Positions 1 to 11,591 of a DNA stretch of 64,000 nucleotides are shown here, piece by piece; the stretch's first letter is position 1; each line of letters starts with the position of its first letter. The notes below the pieces were generated by a model. It saw nothing but the letters and a program-made list of their open reading frames with translations, was not told the origin of the DNA and ran no database searches. Both the position numbers and the translations under genes were made by a program. The DNA is from Sporothrix humicola (lineage: Eukaryota > Ascomycota > Sordariomycetes > Ophiostomatales > Ophiostomataceae): the NCBI GenBank assembly GCA_021396245.1, contig WNYE01000066.1, positions 171,949 to 235,948 on the forward strand. Direction: 5' to 3'.

Positions 1-429
1 CCTCAAGTCAAAAGCATGGGGCCATTGGGGCGGCATGGTGCCGTTTGCGGGGTGGGTGGCCTGGCGGGCGAACCTCTTGTGAGGGCGTAGCAGGCAGACA
101 AACATACACAAGGAAACAAAACTTGTAATTAGATGCTGTGCAAGCCTGCAATCAATTCAATTATTTGGAAACGTTGGCATGAACATAAACTAGAAAATAA
201 ACAATTTTGATACTGAAGAACAAGACAAGACAGAAAGTCAAGAGAAAACAATACAAAACGCCAAACACTTTTTCTTCCACTAGATCCTTTGCTTTTGTGT
301 TTTTCGGTATTTTTTTTTCTTTCACGTTGGACATTGACATCAAGGCTAATGTCGACGTCGACGCTCCCTTCGACTCCGGTTCCCTCGGCTGTCGCCTCGT
401 GCACCGTCGTCTCGGTCGCTATGGCGTCC
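1..429. other. 3' flank of acetolactate synthase gene; no gene seen
   Basis: No coding region is supportable here. It contains the 3' untranslated region of the leftward ILV2 gene and AT-rich flank. The open frames present mirror the ILV2 coding strand or are low in complexity. Confidence 0.5.
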
Positions 430-2575
430 TTAACCGTGCAGGTTGTTTGTCCGCTCGCGCATCAGCTCTCTCCGCTTCTTGTCCGTGTCGGCGTCAAAGG
501 CAATAAACTCGTGCAGGCCCGAACCGGCCGGCACCATGGGCAGCACGGGCACCTTCTTGTCAGTAATAACCTCCAGCAGGGCAGGGCCGTCGGTGTTGAT
601 CAGCCAGCTCAGCGAGTCGACGACCTCGTCGGGCTTGGACACGCGGCGGTGCTGGACGCCCATGGCGTCGGCGAGTTTCTGGAAGTCGGGGTTCTTTTGG
701 TGGGTGTGCGAGTAGCGGTCCTCGTAAAACAGGTTCTGCCACTGCGTGACCATGCCCTGCTCCTCGTTGTTGAGCACGATCACCTTGACGCCAATGTTGA
801 ACTGGGCGGCCGTCGACAGCTCGGTCAGGGTCATGTTGAACGAGGCATCGCCGTCAATGTCAATCACCAGCGCGTCGGGGCGGGCCACCTTGGCACCAAT
901 GGCGGCGGGCAGGCCGAAGCCCATGGTGCCTAAGCCACCCGACGTAATCAGGGTGCGCGGGTGTCTCCATCTAAAGTGCTGGGCGGCCCACATCTGGTGC
1001 TGGCCGACGCCCGTCGTGATCAGCGTCTGCTCCTTGCGGTCGGCCGTCAGGTTGCTGAGCTCCTCGATCAGCGTCTGCGGCTTGATCAGCCCGCTGCGCT
1101 CGGCGCGCTCGTACGCCGACAGCGGCCACTTGGCCTTCCACTCGTTGATGTCCTTATACCAGTCGGCGCGGTCGGCCATGGACTTGGAGGCCACCTGCGG
1201 CAGCAGGTGGCGCAGGTTGGTGGCCACATCGCCCTCGACCGCCTCGGTGGCCTGCACGACCTTGTTGATGTTCTTGGGCATAATCTCAAAGTGCACAATG
1301 CCGCCGCGGCCCTCGGCCGCCGCCGCCTTGGCCGCCGGCGCAAACTTGCTAATGTTCAAGGTGACACGGTCGTCGAACCGCGCGCCCAGCGCGATAATCA
1401 GGTCGGCCGTCTGCATGGCCATGTTGGCGTAGGCGGCGCCGTGCATGCCCAGCATGTGCAGCGACTTTTCGTTGAGCTCGTCGTACGCGCCGAGGCCCTG
1501 GAGGGTCGTGGCCACCGGAATGCTGGCCTTCTCGGACAGTTCCCGGAGGAGTTCCACACCGCCCTCAGAGCAGATCACACCGTGGCCGGCGTAGATGACC
1601 GGGCGCTGGGCCTTGTTCACGAGCTCGGCCACGCGGCCAATCGACGCCTTGAGCTGCTTGTCCGTCAGCGCCTGCATGGCACGCGACGCCGCGCTCGGCA
1701 TGGCGGGGATGTCGCACTCGGTCGGGATGGCTCTCCGCAGCACGCCGGCGGTAATATCCTTGGGCAGGTCCACAAGGACAGGGCCCGGGCGGCCGGACGT
1801 GGCAATCTCGAAAGCCTCGTTGATCCGCCGCGGCATCTCGGCCACGCTGCGCACCATGACGTTCCACTTGGTGCACGCGCGCGAGATGCCAATCACGTCG
1901 GCCTCCTGGAAGGCGTCGCTGCCAATGGCCGCGGTGGTGACCTGGCCGGAGAAGACCACCATCGGCGTGCCGTCGGCAAAGGCGTCCGCCATGGGCGTGA
2001 TCACGTTGGTGGCGCCCGGGCCGGACGTCACGACCACCACGCCGGGTTTGCCCGAGGCGCGCGCATAGCCCTCGGCCATGTGGCCGGCGCCTTGCTCGTG
2101 CTTGGGCAGCACAAAGTCAAAGTACTCGGAGTTGTGGATGGCGTCGAAGACGGGCAGAATGGCGCCGCCGGGGTAGCCAAAGATGTGCTCGACCTTGTGC
2201 CGCAGCATCATCTCGTGAAAGATCTCGCCGCCGGTCATGCCGATAAACGACTCGTCCATGACCGTCTTGCGCGGGTTGACCAGCGGCTGCACGGTGTGGC
2301 CCTTTTCGGCATTGAACGCGGGCGAGGGTCTTGGGCGGGTGGCGGGCCTACGGGGAGGAGTTAGCAGATGAATATCAAGGAGGGGAGTCGGCAGATCTGC
2401 CTGCTACGCCAACTCACGCAGCTGCTGTGGTTTGTTTCCGGGTGCCTGCCGGGACAGTCTTGCTAGGGGTGACGACGGCCACGGCGGCCGTTTTCGAGAA
2501 AGAGCGGGCATGGATATTTGACGGGGCCTGGGCGGCTTTCCGCAAAGCCCGGGCGGCGGGCGCAGAGCGGAGCAT
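430..2575 (-). CDS. ILV2: Acetolactate synthase catalytic subunit, mitochondrial (2 exons)
   Basis: Catalyses the first shared step of valine/isoleucine synthesis: ThDP-dependent condensation of pyruvate to acetolactate, or with 2-oxobutyrate to acetohydroxybutyrate, in mitochondria. Model: exon 1 2575-2418, exon 2 2347-430, a 70-bp intron with GTGAGT donor, TGCTAAC branch site and TAG acceptor; 691 aa, the usual size for fungal ILV2. Exon 1 starts MLRSAPAARALRKAAQ and is rich in Arg, Ala and Ser without acidic residues, as expected of a mitochondrial presequence. The mature part shows GYPGGAILPVF, the catalytic Glu region PKHEQGAGHMAEGYARASG, SGPGATN, and near residue 550 the ThDP/Mg motif GDASFNMT...NNEEQGMV. 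The splice restores the conserved block RPSPAFNAEKGHTVQP before the catalytic domain, which supports the start. No regulatory subunit gene is nearby. Confidence 0.96.
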
Positions 2576-4537
2576 TGTGTGGGAGGAGGCCGTGAGGAGG
2601 CGAAGCCGACGAACGAAAGAAAGGAAGGAGAGGAGATGGAAGTATATGTCGAGAGAGTCGAGTCGAAGTCGAAGTGCTTCGGAACCGGAAGAGGAAGTCG
2701 TCGGTGTTGACGTCGAGGTTGTTGTTGGGAATGAAGGACGAAAAAGAAAAAGTCAAAAAGAAGAGGTCAAAGAGGAAGCCAAGACTAAAAAGGTCGACCC
2801 CAGAAAAAGTAAGAGTCACAGCTCAGACTGAAAGACTGCAATCTGCAATCTCAATCTGCAATCTGGTGGTCTGTGTGGATTCGGATGCCAGACACAGAAA
2901 CAAACGAACGAAAACGTGTCGATCGATTTGACGCTCCTGTTCCGTGCTCCGTCGGAAGAATGCGTGTGCAATATGCAAGGTGCGATATGTCAAAAAAAGG
3001 GTATGTCAAAAATGGTCAAAAGTCAAAAGGAGTCAGGCAAAAAGAGTCAGGATCAAAATGCACTTGCTTTGTGCAGACTATTGTTTTCGTCGCTCGTTCC
3101 TTCCTATTTTTTTCGGCGCCCTGGGGCCGGCAGCGACGACGGAGGTCGTCCTCCTGTGCATGCAGCAGGGTCACATTTGGTGGGTGCTGGTGGGTGGCGC
3201 CTGTCCTCTGTGCCTGTACCTGTCACTTTGTGTCGCCCTTCCAGGCTGTGACTCTTACTTCCCCTCATTTTCTCCTTCATTGTCTCCCAATTCCCTTTTT
3301 TTTGTCCTTTCTTCTCTTTTTTTTCGCCCTCCTCTTCCTCGCCAACCCACTAATTTTTCTTCGTCTCTTTCCGTTGACCAATCACAGATGGCCAAATTCC
3401 GTTGTGGACCGTCCTCCAACGGACCTGCACGCTCGAGTGGCCAGCCCGACTCCGCTTTTTGTCCTCTTTGGGCCTGTCCTGGGGGCGATATCGGGCGAGA
3501 GGAGGAGCCCAGACTTTTGCTTTCAGACCGCCAACTGCAGGAGTAGAGTCACATGACAGCTCGGACCGATGCAGCGGAAGAATGAACAAGAGGAGCTTGC
3601 ACGGAGTATCACAGACAGAATCCCGGTGATGAGAAATAGAAAAGGAGGTAGAGGCCACGAAATGAGAGGAGACTCTGCATTGCATTGCATTTGTTTTTAT
3701 TTTTATCATTATTGATACGAGCTGCCATGAACGAGCTGCAGGTTGATTGAGATGGAAGATGCCGATGGTCAATGGCTGTCGGATTTGGTGTCATCCGAAG
3801 AGTGGCAGGTGAAAAACACGTGCTAGCAAAACGCAAGAAACCGACGCCACAATGCAGCCACACCCCAGCTTAGCGCACGTGTGCAGAAGAGACCGAGTTG
3901 TGAACAGAGCTGTGCACAATTTGAAGACCCACTGTAATTGTATTGTGTACAGTTATGAACAGCACTCGAGTTAGGATGAAAACGTGCTAGCGCCAATTCG
4001 TGTAAGTCAACACGACACAATAATGATAGTTAAAAACACAAAAGATGTCAATCGATGTTGAGCACACTTGTTCAATATAATGTATTGCATTGGGTAGTCG
4101 TTCTGATGATGGAGATATTGTTACAGTAAGGAAAGTAGGGGTAGTCTGACAAAGGAAATCTATCAAGTAATCGAGGTTGAGAGAAATTGTGCGAAATAAA
4201 GGCAAATTGAAAATATTCGAAAAAGGAAAGAAAAAAATGTTACAAAGGCCGATTGAATCCTTCCTGATAAAAAATAAAAAAAATAAAGTCAAAACAAAAT
4301 CCTTGAAAAACATCTTCATCCAAAAGGCAGTTTATTTGAATCTGTATCATCCTCTTGTCGTTGTCATCGCGATCGTTCGTGTCATCCACCTCCTCGTTTC
4401 TCGTTTGTCGCCATTACGTCTCTCTATGGTGGCCGTTAGTTACTGCCTGCGGTCAGATTAGACTACACTCACACGAAAGGAAAAAGAAAGAAAAAAAAAG
4501 AAAAAAAAATAATCACAAGAGGGCTTGGGGACTGGAC
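2576..4537. other. Intergenic region with ILV2 leader; no gene supported
   Basis: The left part is the promoter and purine-rich/CT-rich leader of ILV2. Long open frames here are low-complexity Lys/Arg/Glu- or Ser/Phe-rich and overlap on both strands, so I do not call them. From about 4000 the DNA becomes AT-rich and forms the 3' flank of the next leftward gene. Confidence 0.4.
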
Positions 4538-5296
4538 TTACAGCAGTGCCAGCGTCAGGTCGCCGTGGATGCGCGCCTTGAGCTCAATCTCAATCTCGAG
4601 GTTGAGGTCCAGGCGCAGCCGCAGCGGGTTCTTGCTGCTGTCGCTCTGCGGCTGCTGCTGCATCTGCTGCTGCTGCATCTGCTGCATCATGAGTTGTTGT
4701 TGCTGCTGTTGCTGCTGCTGGAGTTGTTGGTTTTGGTTGTTGTTCTGGTTCTGGGCCTGAGGTCTGCGTCTGCGACGCGGCGCCACCTGCTGCTGACGCT
4801 CCTCCCCCGGCTGCTCCCTAGTCCTTCCCGGCAGAGGCTGCTCGTCGGTCGGGGTGGCGGGCTGCGACGACGACGGCGTGGGGGCCTGCTGGGTCTGCGT
4901 CTGCGGGCGGCGGGGCTTGCGGCGGCGGCGTTCCGGCTCGGGGGCGGGTTCAGGTTCCTGCTCAGGCTCCTGTTCTTCCTCTTGCTGCTCTTCAGGCTGC
5001 TCCTCCTGCTGGTCCTCTTCACCACCCTCTAGCTCGGGCTCTTCTTGCTCGTCGCCTTGGTCCTGCTCGTCGCCGTACTGCTCGCCGTCGTCGTACTGCT
5101 CTTCACCTTCCTGCTCGTCATGTTCTTCGTGCTGACCATCATCCTGCTCCTCTTGGTCGTCCTGCTGCTCAAAAGGCGTCTGCTGCTCCTCTTGGGGCGT
5201 CTCCTGATGCTCCTCGGCACGCTCGTTGGACTTGCGCTTGGGCTGTTAGTGGGGGCCACTCTGGTGGGAATGTTGACGAGTACTTACGGGAGGCAT
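4538..5296 (-). CDS. Acidic Glu/Gln-rich protein with C-terminal LRLRLDLNL domain
   Basis: Function unknown. Model: a 9-nt first exon (5296-5288, ATG CCT CCC), a short intron (5287-5243) with GTAAGT donor and CTAACAG acceptor, then exon 2 5242-4538; 237 aa. Exon 2 opens with PKRKSNERAEE (a possible basic NLS), runs through about 100 residues dominated by Glu, Gln and Asp, then Arg-rich patches (RRRRKPRRPQ; PRRRRRPQ), a polyglutamine tract, and finally a hydrophobic/charged alternating segment NPLRLRLDLNLEIEIE...IHGDLTLALL. That end is shared with the divergent gene at 8397. The alternating pattern suggests beta strands. The paralogue has an intron exactly after LALL, and here a GTAAGT also sits at that point, so a tiny extra 3' exon is possible in place of the TAA used here. 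Confidence 0.75.
4630..4730. repeat. CTG/CAG-type trinucleotide tract (polyglutamine coding)
   Basis: Imperfect CTG/TTG repeats on the + strand. On the minus strand they encode runs of Gln broken by Met (LQQQQQQQQQLMMQQMQQQQ-like) in the gene at 4538-5296. Such tracts are prone to length change. Confidence 0.85.
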
Positions 5297-6847
5297 GGTT
5301 GGCTATGTGTTGATGTTGCTGATGTTGCTGATGTTGCTGGTGGTGATGTTGTGATGTTGTGATGTTGTGAGATGCTGTTGTGATTTGATGAAGTAGTTTG
5401 ATTGTATCTTTTGCAGACGTATGTTTTAAAAGTAATGTTTACAAGAAATGCAGGCTGACAGGTATTCTCGAGGGTCCTCTGGCGGCTGCCTCGCGTGTTT
5501 AATACTGGACTACTTTTTCGGGAGGAAAAAGAGTTGGTCTGTCTTGGGTAGGTCTTGGATGCTGTCCAACGTAATCGATTTCAGACAAGCATGAGGTGTA
5601 GAGGTGTCTGGGCGGTGGATTGTCAGGGTAAAGTGTTGGAGTTGGAGCAGACGTAGAATGGAGAACAGGACAAGACAAGAATAACCTGCTGTCGATCGTC
5701 GATGGCAAAACTGGGGTGTGAAGAAAGACAGAGGAGTGTGCATGCAAGGTATGACGTTAGATCAGGATCCAGAGTAGTACCGGAGTAAGTGCGTGCAGGA
5801 GGGAGAGGAGACAATTAAAAAAAGAATTTAAGTGACCGCATAAACAGATTTATTGCTACGCCATTTGCTACGCCATTTCTACGTCGTTCCTCCGCTATTC
5901 TACGCCATGGCTACAACGCTGTGACGACGGCGGGCGCTGGTGGGCGCCATCCCGGGCATCTAGAACTGGGGGTATGGAGACAAGGGGACAGCAAAGAAAG
6001 AGAAATGACGTTGGTCCGTGTGATGGGTTTGAAAACTAAAAACAGTGTGTGAGGATAAGGGGTGTGTGTGGAGAGAATATTCATGGAGATGTCTCCGTGT
6101 GGCTGGAATATGACGTCGTTGTTGAAGAAAAGAAGTGACGAACGAGGGTTAATATGAGTGATGTGGGTGGAGGGAAAAGAAAAGAGGTCTCGACCGGGGG
6201 GTGCAGATGGTGGAGGGTGAGGGTGTGTGGTTTGACGCTGTATTACATTGGCACACCTTGTCTTTCCCTGGATAGATTAAACGAGGAGGAAAAAAAAGCG
6301 AAAGAGGAAAAGGCTGCAACGGTAGGATGGGCTACGTCGATCATCGGGTATGGGTCTGGTCTGGGGTGCTGGCAAGGGAAGTGGATGTGAAAATAACAAA
6401 AATGCGAGTACAGAAAGAAGAAAAAGACGGAAAGACTGTGAGTTTAGCAAAATTAAAAATAGAGAACGTGTTGGCTGTCTTTTGTGTGGTCATCCTGTAG
6501 TATTTGCCCCAGTCTGTCTTGGGGTGGGGTGGCAGGCGGCAGGGCGAGAAGGATGACCAGAGCAGGTGGCAGAGGCGACATCCCAGGCGACATCCCACAG
6601 GAGACAACTGACACCCCAACAACAAACCAGTTTTATAAAAACAAGTATTCTCCACAGACACACTCAGATACACGTATTTACATGTCTTTTCACTGAAATA
6701 GCGAAAAGATATTTACAACATACATAATTCACAGACACACTACATACACACATACATCATACAGCACATACAGCACACATTACTATTCTCACAGAACACC
6801 AACAAGAAAATCAAACCCCTGTCTCTATTTTCACAGCCACCCTCACC
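5297..6847. other. Divergent intergenic region with short tandem repeats
   Basis: Promoter region of the leftward gene ending at 5296 and leader of the rightward gene at 6848. It contains TGTTGATGTTGCTGATGTTG-like tandem triplet/9-mer repeats at about 5304-5370, repeated GCTACGCCATTT units near 5855-5910, and a CA-rich leader (6650-6840). I see no supportable coding region. Confidence 0.4.
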
Positions 6848-7501
6848 ATGGTCATCGGCCTCTTGACCATCGCGGCCATCCCGTCGACGATTGGCGTCTG
6901 CGAGGCTCTGAGCGCGCAGAAGAAGCAGAATGCCGCCGACAAGGAAAAGGCAAAGTTTACCGCCACGGCAGACCTCAGTCTCGCCGGCGAACCACCGGCC
7001 GAGGCGACCGTCGTTTTAATTGGCGGCCGTTTGTTCCTGGACCACCCCGACGCGCGCGTCGCCGGCGGCCGCGCCCACCCGTTTTCCGGCTACTACTTCA
7101 ACTACCCCGGCGACACGCCCTGCCTCGGGCTGGTCAGCACCATTGCCAACGACCCGCCAATGCTCAACTGGATCTACGCGGACAAGGACTCTGGAAGAGT
7201 CCTGCACGCCGGCCGCAAAGACACAATCGGGCACCACGTCGGCCCCTGGGGCTGGTCGGACGACGACAAGTGGCTGACGTACGACGGGGACGCGACCAGA
7301 TTTGTGGCGGCCCAGGAAGAAATCGCCATTGGGGACCAGATCACACACGTCTGGGGCATTTATTTACAAGACCCCGAGGCGGAGGAGGATGTGGCGGGCG
7401 GTTTGGGCGTGCCTATCCTGATCAGGCGCTCCTTTGGCATGGAGAGCCGGTACGTCAGGGACAGCCAGAGAGAAAAGAATGGGCTGGAGAAGAGGCAGTA
7501 G
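6848..7501 (+). CDS. Conserved fungal protein of unknown function, 217 aa
   Basis: Single-exon frame starting in a good context (ACCATGG). The N-terminus MVIGLLTIAAIPSTIGVCEALSAQKKQN is hydrophobic and then basic, resembling the start of a widely conserved family of small filamentous-fungal proteins that I recognise only as uncharacterised. The central part is rich in Gly, Asp, Trp and aromatics (YYFNYPGDTP, HHVGPWGWSDDDKWLTYDG). The C-terminus ends in charged residues. There are no catalytic motifs I can name. It lies between the two LRLRLDLNL paralogues. Confidence 0.75.
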   Translation: MVIGLLTIAAIPSTIGVCEALSAQKKQNAADKEKAKFTATADLSLAGEPPAEATVVLIGGRLFLDHPDARVAGGRAHPFSGYYFNYPGDTPCLGLVSTIANDPPMLNWIYADKDSGRVLHAGRKDTIGHHVGPWGWSDDDKWLTYDGDATRFVAAQEEIAIGDQITHVWGIYLQDPEAEEDVAGGLGVPILIRRSFGMESRYVRDSQREKNGLEKRQ

Positions 7502-8396
7502 TCTGCAGGGAGTGCAGTGTGACTAAACTCACAGCGTTGTTTTCTGCATTGTTTTTTTGTGTCTATTTTCACAGCTGATATCATTGTTTGGGGGCATGTA
7601 TTTATTTTTGTTTATTCACTGCAGCCATAATACCCGTATTATTACTTGTGGAGGGCTCCATAATACTAATTATTGACCACTGTTTCAGCGACTGGTTTCG
7701 TCATATCCACGGGAAGGGCGGGCGGATGGCAGCCTGTACAGCGACGCTGACGCTGGGACCACACTTTGTTGCGGCGGAGAAGAGCTGAAGAGGTCTGGAC
7801 TGTAAGTCTCCAGTGTTCTGTTCGCCTGCGATCGGCACGCGGACACCAGCCCCTTGCAGCGTTGCATTGGGCCACCAGCGTGTATTGCATGCGCCTGGCC
7901 AGCCTGGTTTTAATTGTTTTAATTGTTTAATACAGTTCTTTCATAAAATTCATTTGTTCACCTTCTCCATCTCTGGCTATGATTTCATCGATCGGGGAGG
8001 AGGGGTGTGTATCTACAAGATCTGGACTTTTGACTTGTAGACGACAACCCTGAATATCTTGCCATGACAAGATGTGACAAGATATGACATCGTTGGACAT
8101 GTTGGACGTGATGAACAGGGACTTGACGGGTCTCGACTTGGACTCGACTTGGCTAGCCACGAGTCTCTTGGGAACACCCGCTCTGTGACCACATAAAAGT
8201 TGATCTTGTAATCTTGTGCTTGTGTCCATCTCGTTTTCTTTTTAACAACCTGTCCGTCCTGTCGTGATCTCTTCCTTCTCCAGACTTCAGATTCATCTTC
8301 AACAACTCCAGTCATCTTCACTCACCAACCCAACCACACAACACATCACCACTCTTCAACAACTCACCCATCTAATATCTCACCACCCACCTCACA
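7502..8396. other. Intergenic region / leader of the gene at 8397
   Basis: 3' flank of the 6848 gene and the CA/CT-rich leader of the next gene (8260-8396, TCACCACCCACCTCACAATG at the start). No coding region is supported. Confidence 0.4.
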
Positions 8397-8857
8397 ATGT
8401 CCAAGCGCCAGCAGCAGCCCACCTACGAGTCCGAAGAGGACTACTCGGACGACCAGTACGAGCCCGAGCCGCAGCAGGAGCAGGCGCCAGCACGCCGCAA
8501 CCGCCGTCCCCAGCGCCAGCAGCAGCAGCAGCAGTCCCCTCAAGGCCAGCAAGGCCAGGGCCCCCTCGACAATTTGGCCCTCGGCAACGTCGGCCAGACC
8601 GCGCAGGGCGTCGTCGGCGGTGTCACCAACACTTTGGGCGGTCTTGCCGGCGGCGCTGTCGGCCAGCAGCAGGGCGGCGGCGACAGCAAAAAGGGCAGCG
8701 ACACGCTGCGGCTGCGGCTGGATTTGAATTTGGACATTGAGATTACGCTCAAGGCCAAGATCCACGGTGATTTGGAGCTGGCTCTCTTGTACGTGCCCCC
8801 GTATTCGATGATGACTTACATGTTCGAGCAACCACTAACAACATCAGGGAGACATAA
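8397..8857 (+). CDS. Small Gln/Arg-rich protein with C-terminal LRLRLDLNL domain
   Basis: Function unknown; paralogue of the gene at 4538-5296. Model: exon 1 8397-8788, intron 8789-8847 (GTACGT donor, CCACTAACAAC branch site, CAG acceptor), exon 2 8848-8857 ending ...LALLET; 133 aa. Order: acidic N-terminus (YESEEDYSDDQYEPEP), polybasic and Gln-rich stretch (ARRNRRPQRQQQQQQ), a Gly/Ala-rich segment (VVGGVTNTLGGLAGGAVG), then DTLRLRLDLNLDIEIT...KIHGDLELALL. Without splicing the frame would run on into a non-conserved tail, so the intron is preferred. The shared C-terminal block is the likely functional domain. Confidence 0.85.
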
Positions 8858-9691
8858 TTGCATCCACCAACGATTTCCTTTGTTTTAATTTGGGCTATTT
8901 CGACGACTTGACACTTTCACTTGGACATTTGCACACCTTCCTTCTTCCATCCTCCATCTTCTTTCCTGTGTTATCAGTACCCCTGTTTCAGAGTCTGGAT
9001 TTCCTATTTTGCTTTTAATTTTGATTTCATCTTCATTTTCCTAGTATCACTTAGCTCAAGACAATGCAATAGACTTTCTGTCATTCTCCAATAATCGTAT
9101 TCATCTCCAATGTTTTATCGAGTGTTCCTCGTGTTCTTTGTCCACGTCGTCGCTAAACAAACTAATCGTAATCGACGATCTCATCGTGCCTCGTCGTGGC
9201 CAACTTTAAACTTACACTACCCATGCTTCTCGGCGTAACTAACTATGGAAATCAAGGAGAAGGACAGAAGACAAGAAGAACAGATCATCTACTCCACGAT
9301 TTCAGTCGCCAGTCTCCAGTGTAAGTTGAGTGTCGAACATTGGGAAGTCGTCGTTGGACATTAGTGGACGTTGGACGTTGTCAAGTCCGCCGCTAAGAAA
9401 GCCTAAACGCCTAGAACCCATAATAAAACCCCTGGTCTTAGTGCCCCAGTGTTTACGACGTTCTCCAGTATTGCTCCACGGGCCCACTGAACAACACGCG
9501 TAGTGGTACATGCGATTTGCCCCAAATCTGGACTGTCGCGGGAGTACCCTCACTTACACCCAAGAAATGGTGTACGTCACTCGAGGCATGCATCGACGAT
9601 CCTACAGACAAAGGAAGAGGAGAAGAAGAGGCTGGCAGAATTGAATGCAAATGTCGGTGATTGATATTGCTAGTTGCCTTTCCAGGTAAAG

Positions 9692-9761
9692 GCTGCAGGC
9701 TACAGGCTACAGGCTACAGGCTACAGGCTACAGGCTACAGGCTACAGGCTCCAGGCTACAC
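9692..9761. repeat. 7-bp tandem array, unit GCTACAG, 10 copies
   Basis: Ten consecutive 7-bp units. Units 2-8 are identical (GCTACAG); unit 1 (GCTGCAG), unit 9 (GCTCCAG) and unit 10 (GCTACAC) differ by one base, which is typical of an actively expanding minisatellite. Confidence 0.95.
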
Positions 9762-10531
9762 GGCATTTACAGCAGGCAATAGCAAGGCGAAAACAATCTG
9801 TGCAGGGCGCCACTGACGAGGACATCGAGATGCTCTTTTGTCTTGTCTTCTGTATCACTGTCGTCGTCGCTGACCACTGATTTCAGACTCCCATTTTCTG
9901 GTCAAATCCACTCTTTTACAGTGGTAATACTGTCCTCCAGTACACACGGCTCGGTACAGCGGTTGCGCCCTGTAGCTGCAGGTACCCTTTGCTGGTCCAG
10001 TGTAGTTACCATTTCTCGTAGCTGTTCAACGTTCACCTGCCGACGGGTGTTAATTCATGTCGTTCTTTAATCAGACGTCGTCTCTCTTCAGACGTTGTTC
10101 ACCGTACTTTTTTTTCGCTTTTTCTCCTGTCACTTTACGAATAGTCCCGCCAAGACCTGTCATACCCCAGTCGCTCCCGTGGAAAAAGTACTTGTTTTGA
10201 CACGCCCTGGCCAGCCACTAACAAGTAGCAACATCGCTAACAGTGACAGCCAGGGCTTCTGTTCTCTGTTCACCCTCTTCTTTCGCCTAATGCTCGCTAC
10301 AGGGCTGTTTACATTTCTTTTCGTCCCTTGTTTTTGAAAAATGTCAACTGGCTCGGGGACAATGCCCCGAACACTTGAGCTGAAACACACCAAGCTGTAG
10401 CTCGTTTACACGGCCAAGTCGAAAAACAAGCGACAACTCCAAATCTGAGCCTCACGGCAAGTGGAATAATATAGGGGCGCCAAACAACATCTTGTCACTG
10501 TCCTTTTGTTTAATCAATTTTGCTCACAACA

Positions 10532-10532
<1 letters not shown>

Positions 10533-10560
<28 letters not shown>
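10533..10560. repeat. Poly-T tract (28 nt)
   Basis: Uninterrupted T run in intergenic DNA. No retroelement body is visible beside it. Confidence 0.9.
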
Positions 10561-10565
<5 letters not shown>

Positions 10566-11591
10566 CCTTCCCTCTTCATTCGACAAGGATTATGGGCATT
10601 CAGGCTGCATGGCGGACGTCGCACAGAAGTCAGAAATTCACGTAATTCAATCAGCTCCCCCGTCGTCTCCAAAATAAATGGGAAACACGGGCGACACGGG
10701 ATTGCCCACAGTGACGTCAACGACTTTTTCCAATGCAACGCTCCACACGACGACGACCACAACAAACTACGGGGTATCACATCAAGCAGCGAACAGTGAA
10801 CAGTGACCAACGAGAGAAGCGAGGACAAAAAAAAAAAAGAATATTTTTGGAACACGATTGACGTCGCGCGTTTTCTCTGGCTGGTGTTGTGTGTTCCGTA
10901 GTCTTCTGGGAGGTTCTCGGTCGATGTCTCGCCGGTGCCTTGTTTACAGCATCTTAGAGCATCTGGTGACGACCTGTGCCTGTCCTTCAGCGTCGACAAC
11001 ACCATAACTGTAGAACGTAGGCCTCCTCATCTCGTGTCAACATTCTCCCGTTTCCCGCCGCCCATCTACATCCCATCTTTTGTCTCCCACCTTTGTATTG
11101 TTTTTCGCCATCATCTCCGACTCCCCGATCAGTCTCGACCGCCTGTCTTTCATCTCTTGTCATCCACAACACAATCTCATACACAGTACTGAACCGCCCA
11201 AGACTTGCACCCCAGACTCCCACTCCCGTCCTGCATCCACAGCTCATTTGCCTCGCATCCGCCTCATACTCTTCCGAGCCCTCACCACAAACAGACATCA
11301 GCTGCAGGTACTGAAGAGATCACTCACCCACTGTGTCTCTCCGTCTCCCGCTGATCAGGGACAAAACGTGAGGCCAGACACTACTCAGTACGGGCGTGAC
11401 AGACACAGGCCTCCAAGACCGGACCAGACCAGACCAGACGACCTAGACCAGACCTAGACTCTCGGCTCTGTTCCTGCCTACGGACGGCTACAGCTACAGA
11501 CAGTTACAGACCCCATCCGTCCCTTAATTTGCATACCCTCTACCATTCTTCCCCTGTCACTCTTTCCCCTACACAATACACAACCGACGTC

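Larger units (their letters stand above)
8858..11591. other. Long intergenic region; repeats and poly-T, no gene supported
   Basis: 2.7 kb holding the 3' flank of the 8397 gene and the long CT-rich leader of the DUF3659 gene. It contains a perfect-to-near-perfect 7-bp array (9692-9761) and a 28-nt T run (10533-10560). Open frames are short, compositionally biased and overlap on both strands. Confidence 0.4.

Noticed and set aside
961..2364. 467-codon open frame on the plus strand
   Set aside because: It lies antisense to ILV2 and has no motif; a GC-rich shadow of the real gene.
9692..9761. CRISPR-like array
   Set aside because: Units are contiguous 7-mers without spacers in a eukaryotic genome.
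10533..10560. Poly-T as retroelement tail
   Set aside because: No element body or target-site duplication is visible beside it.
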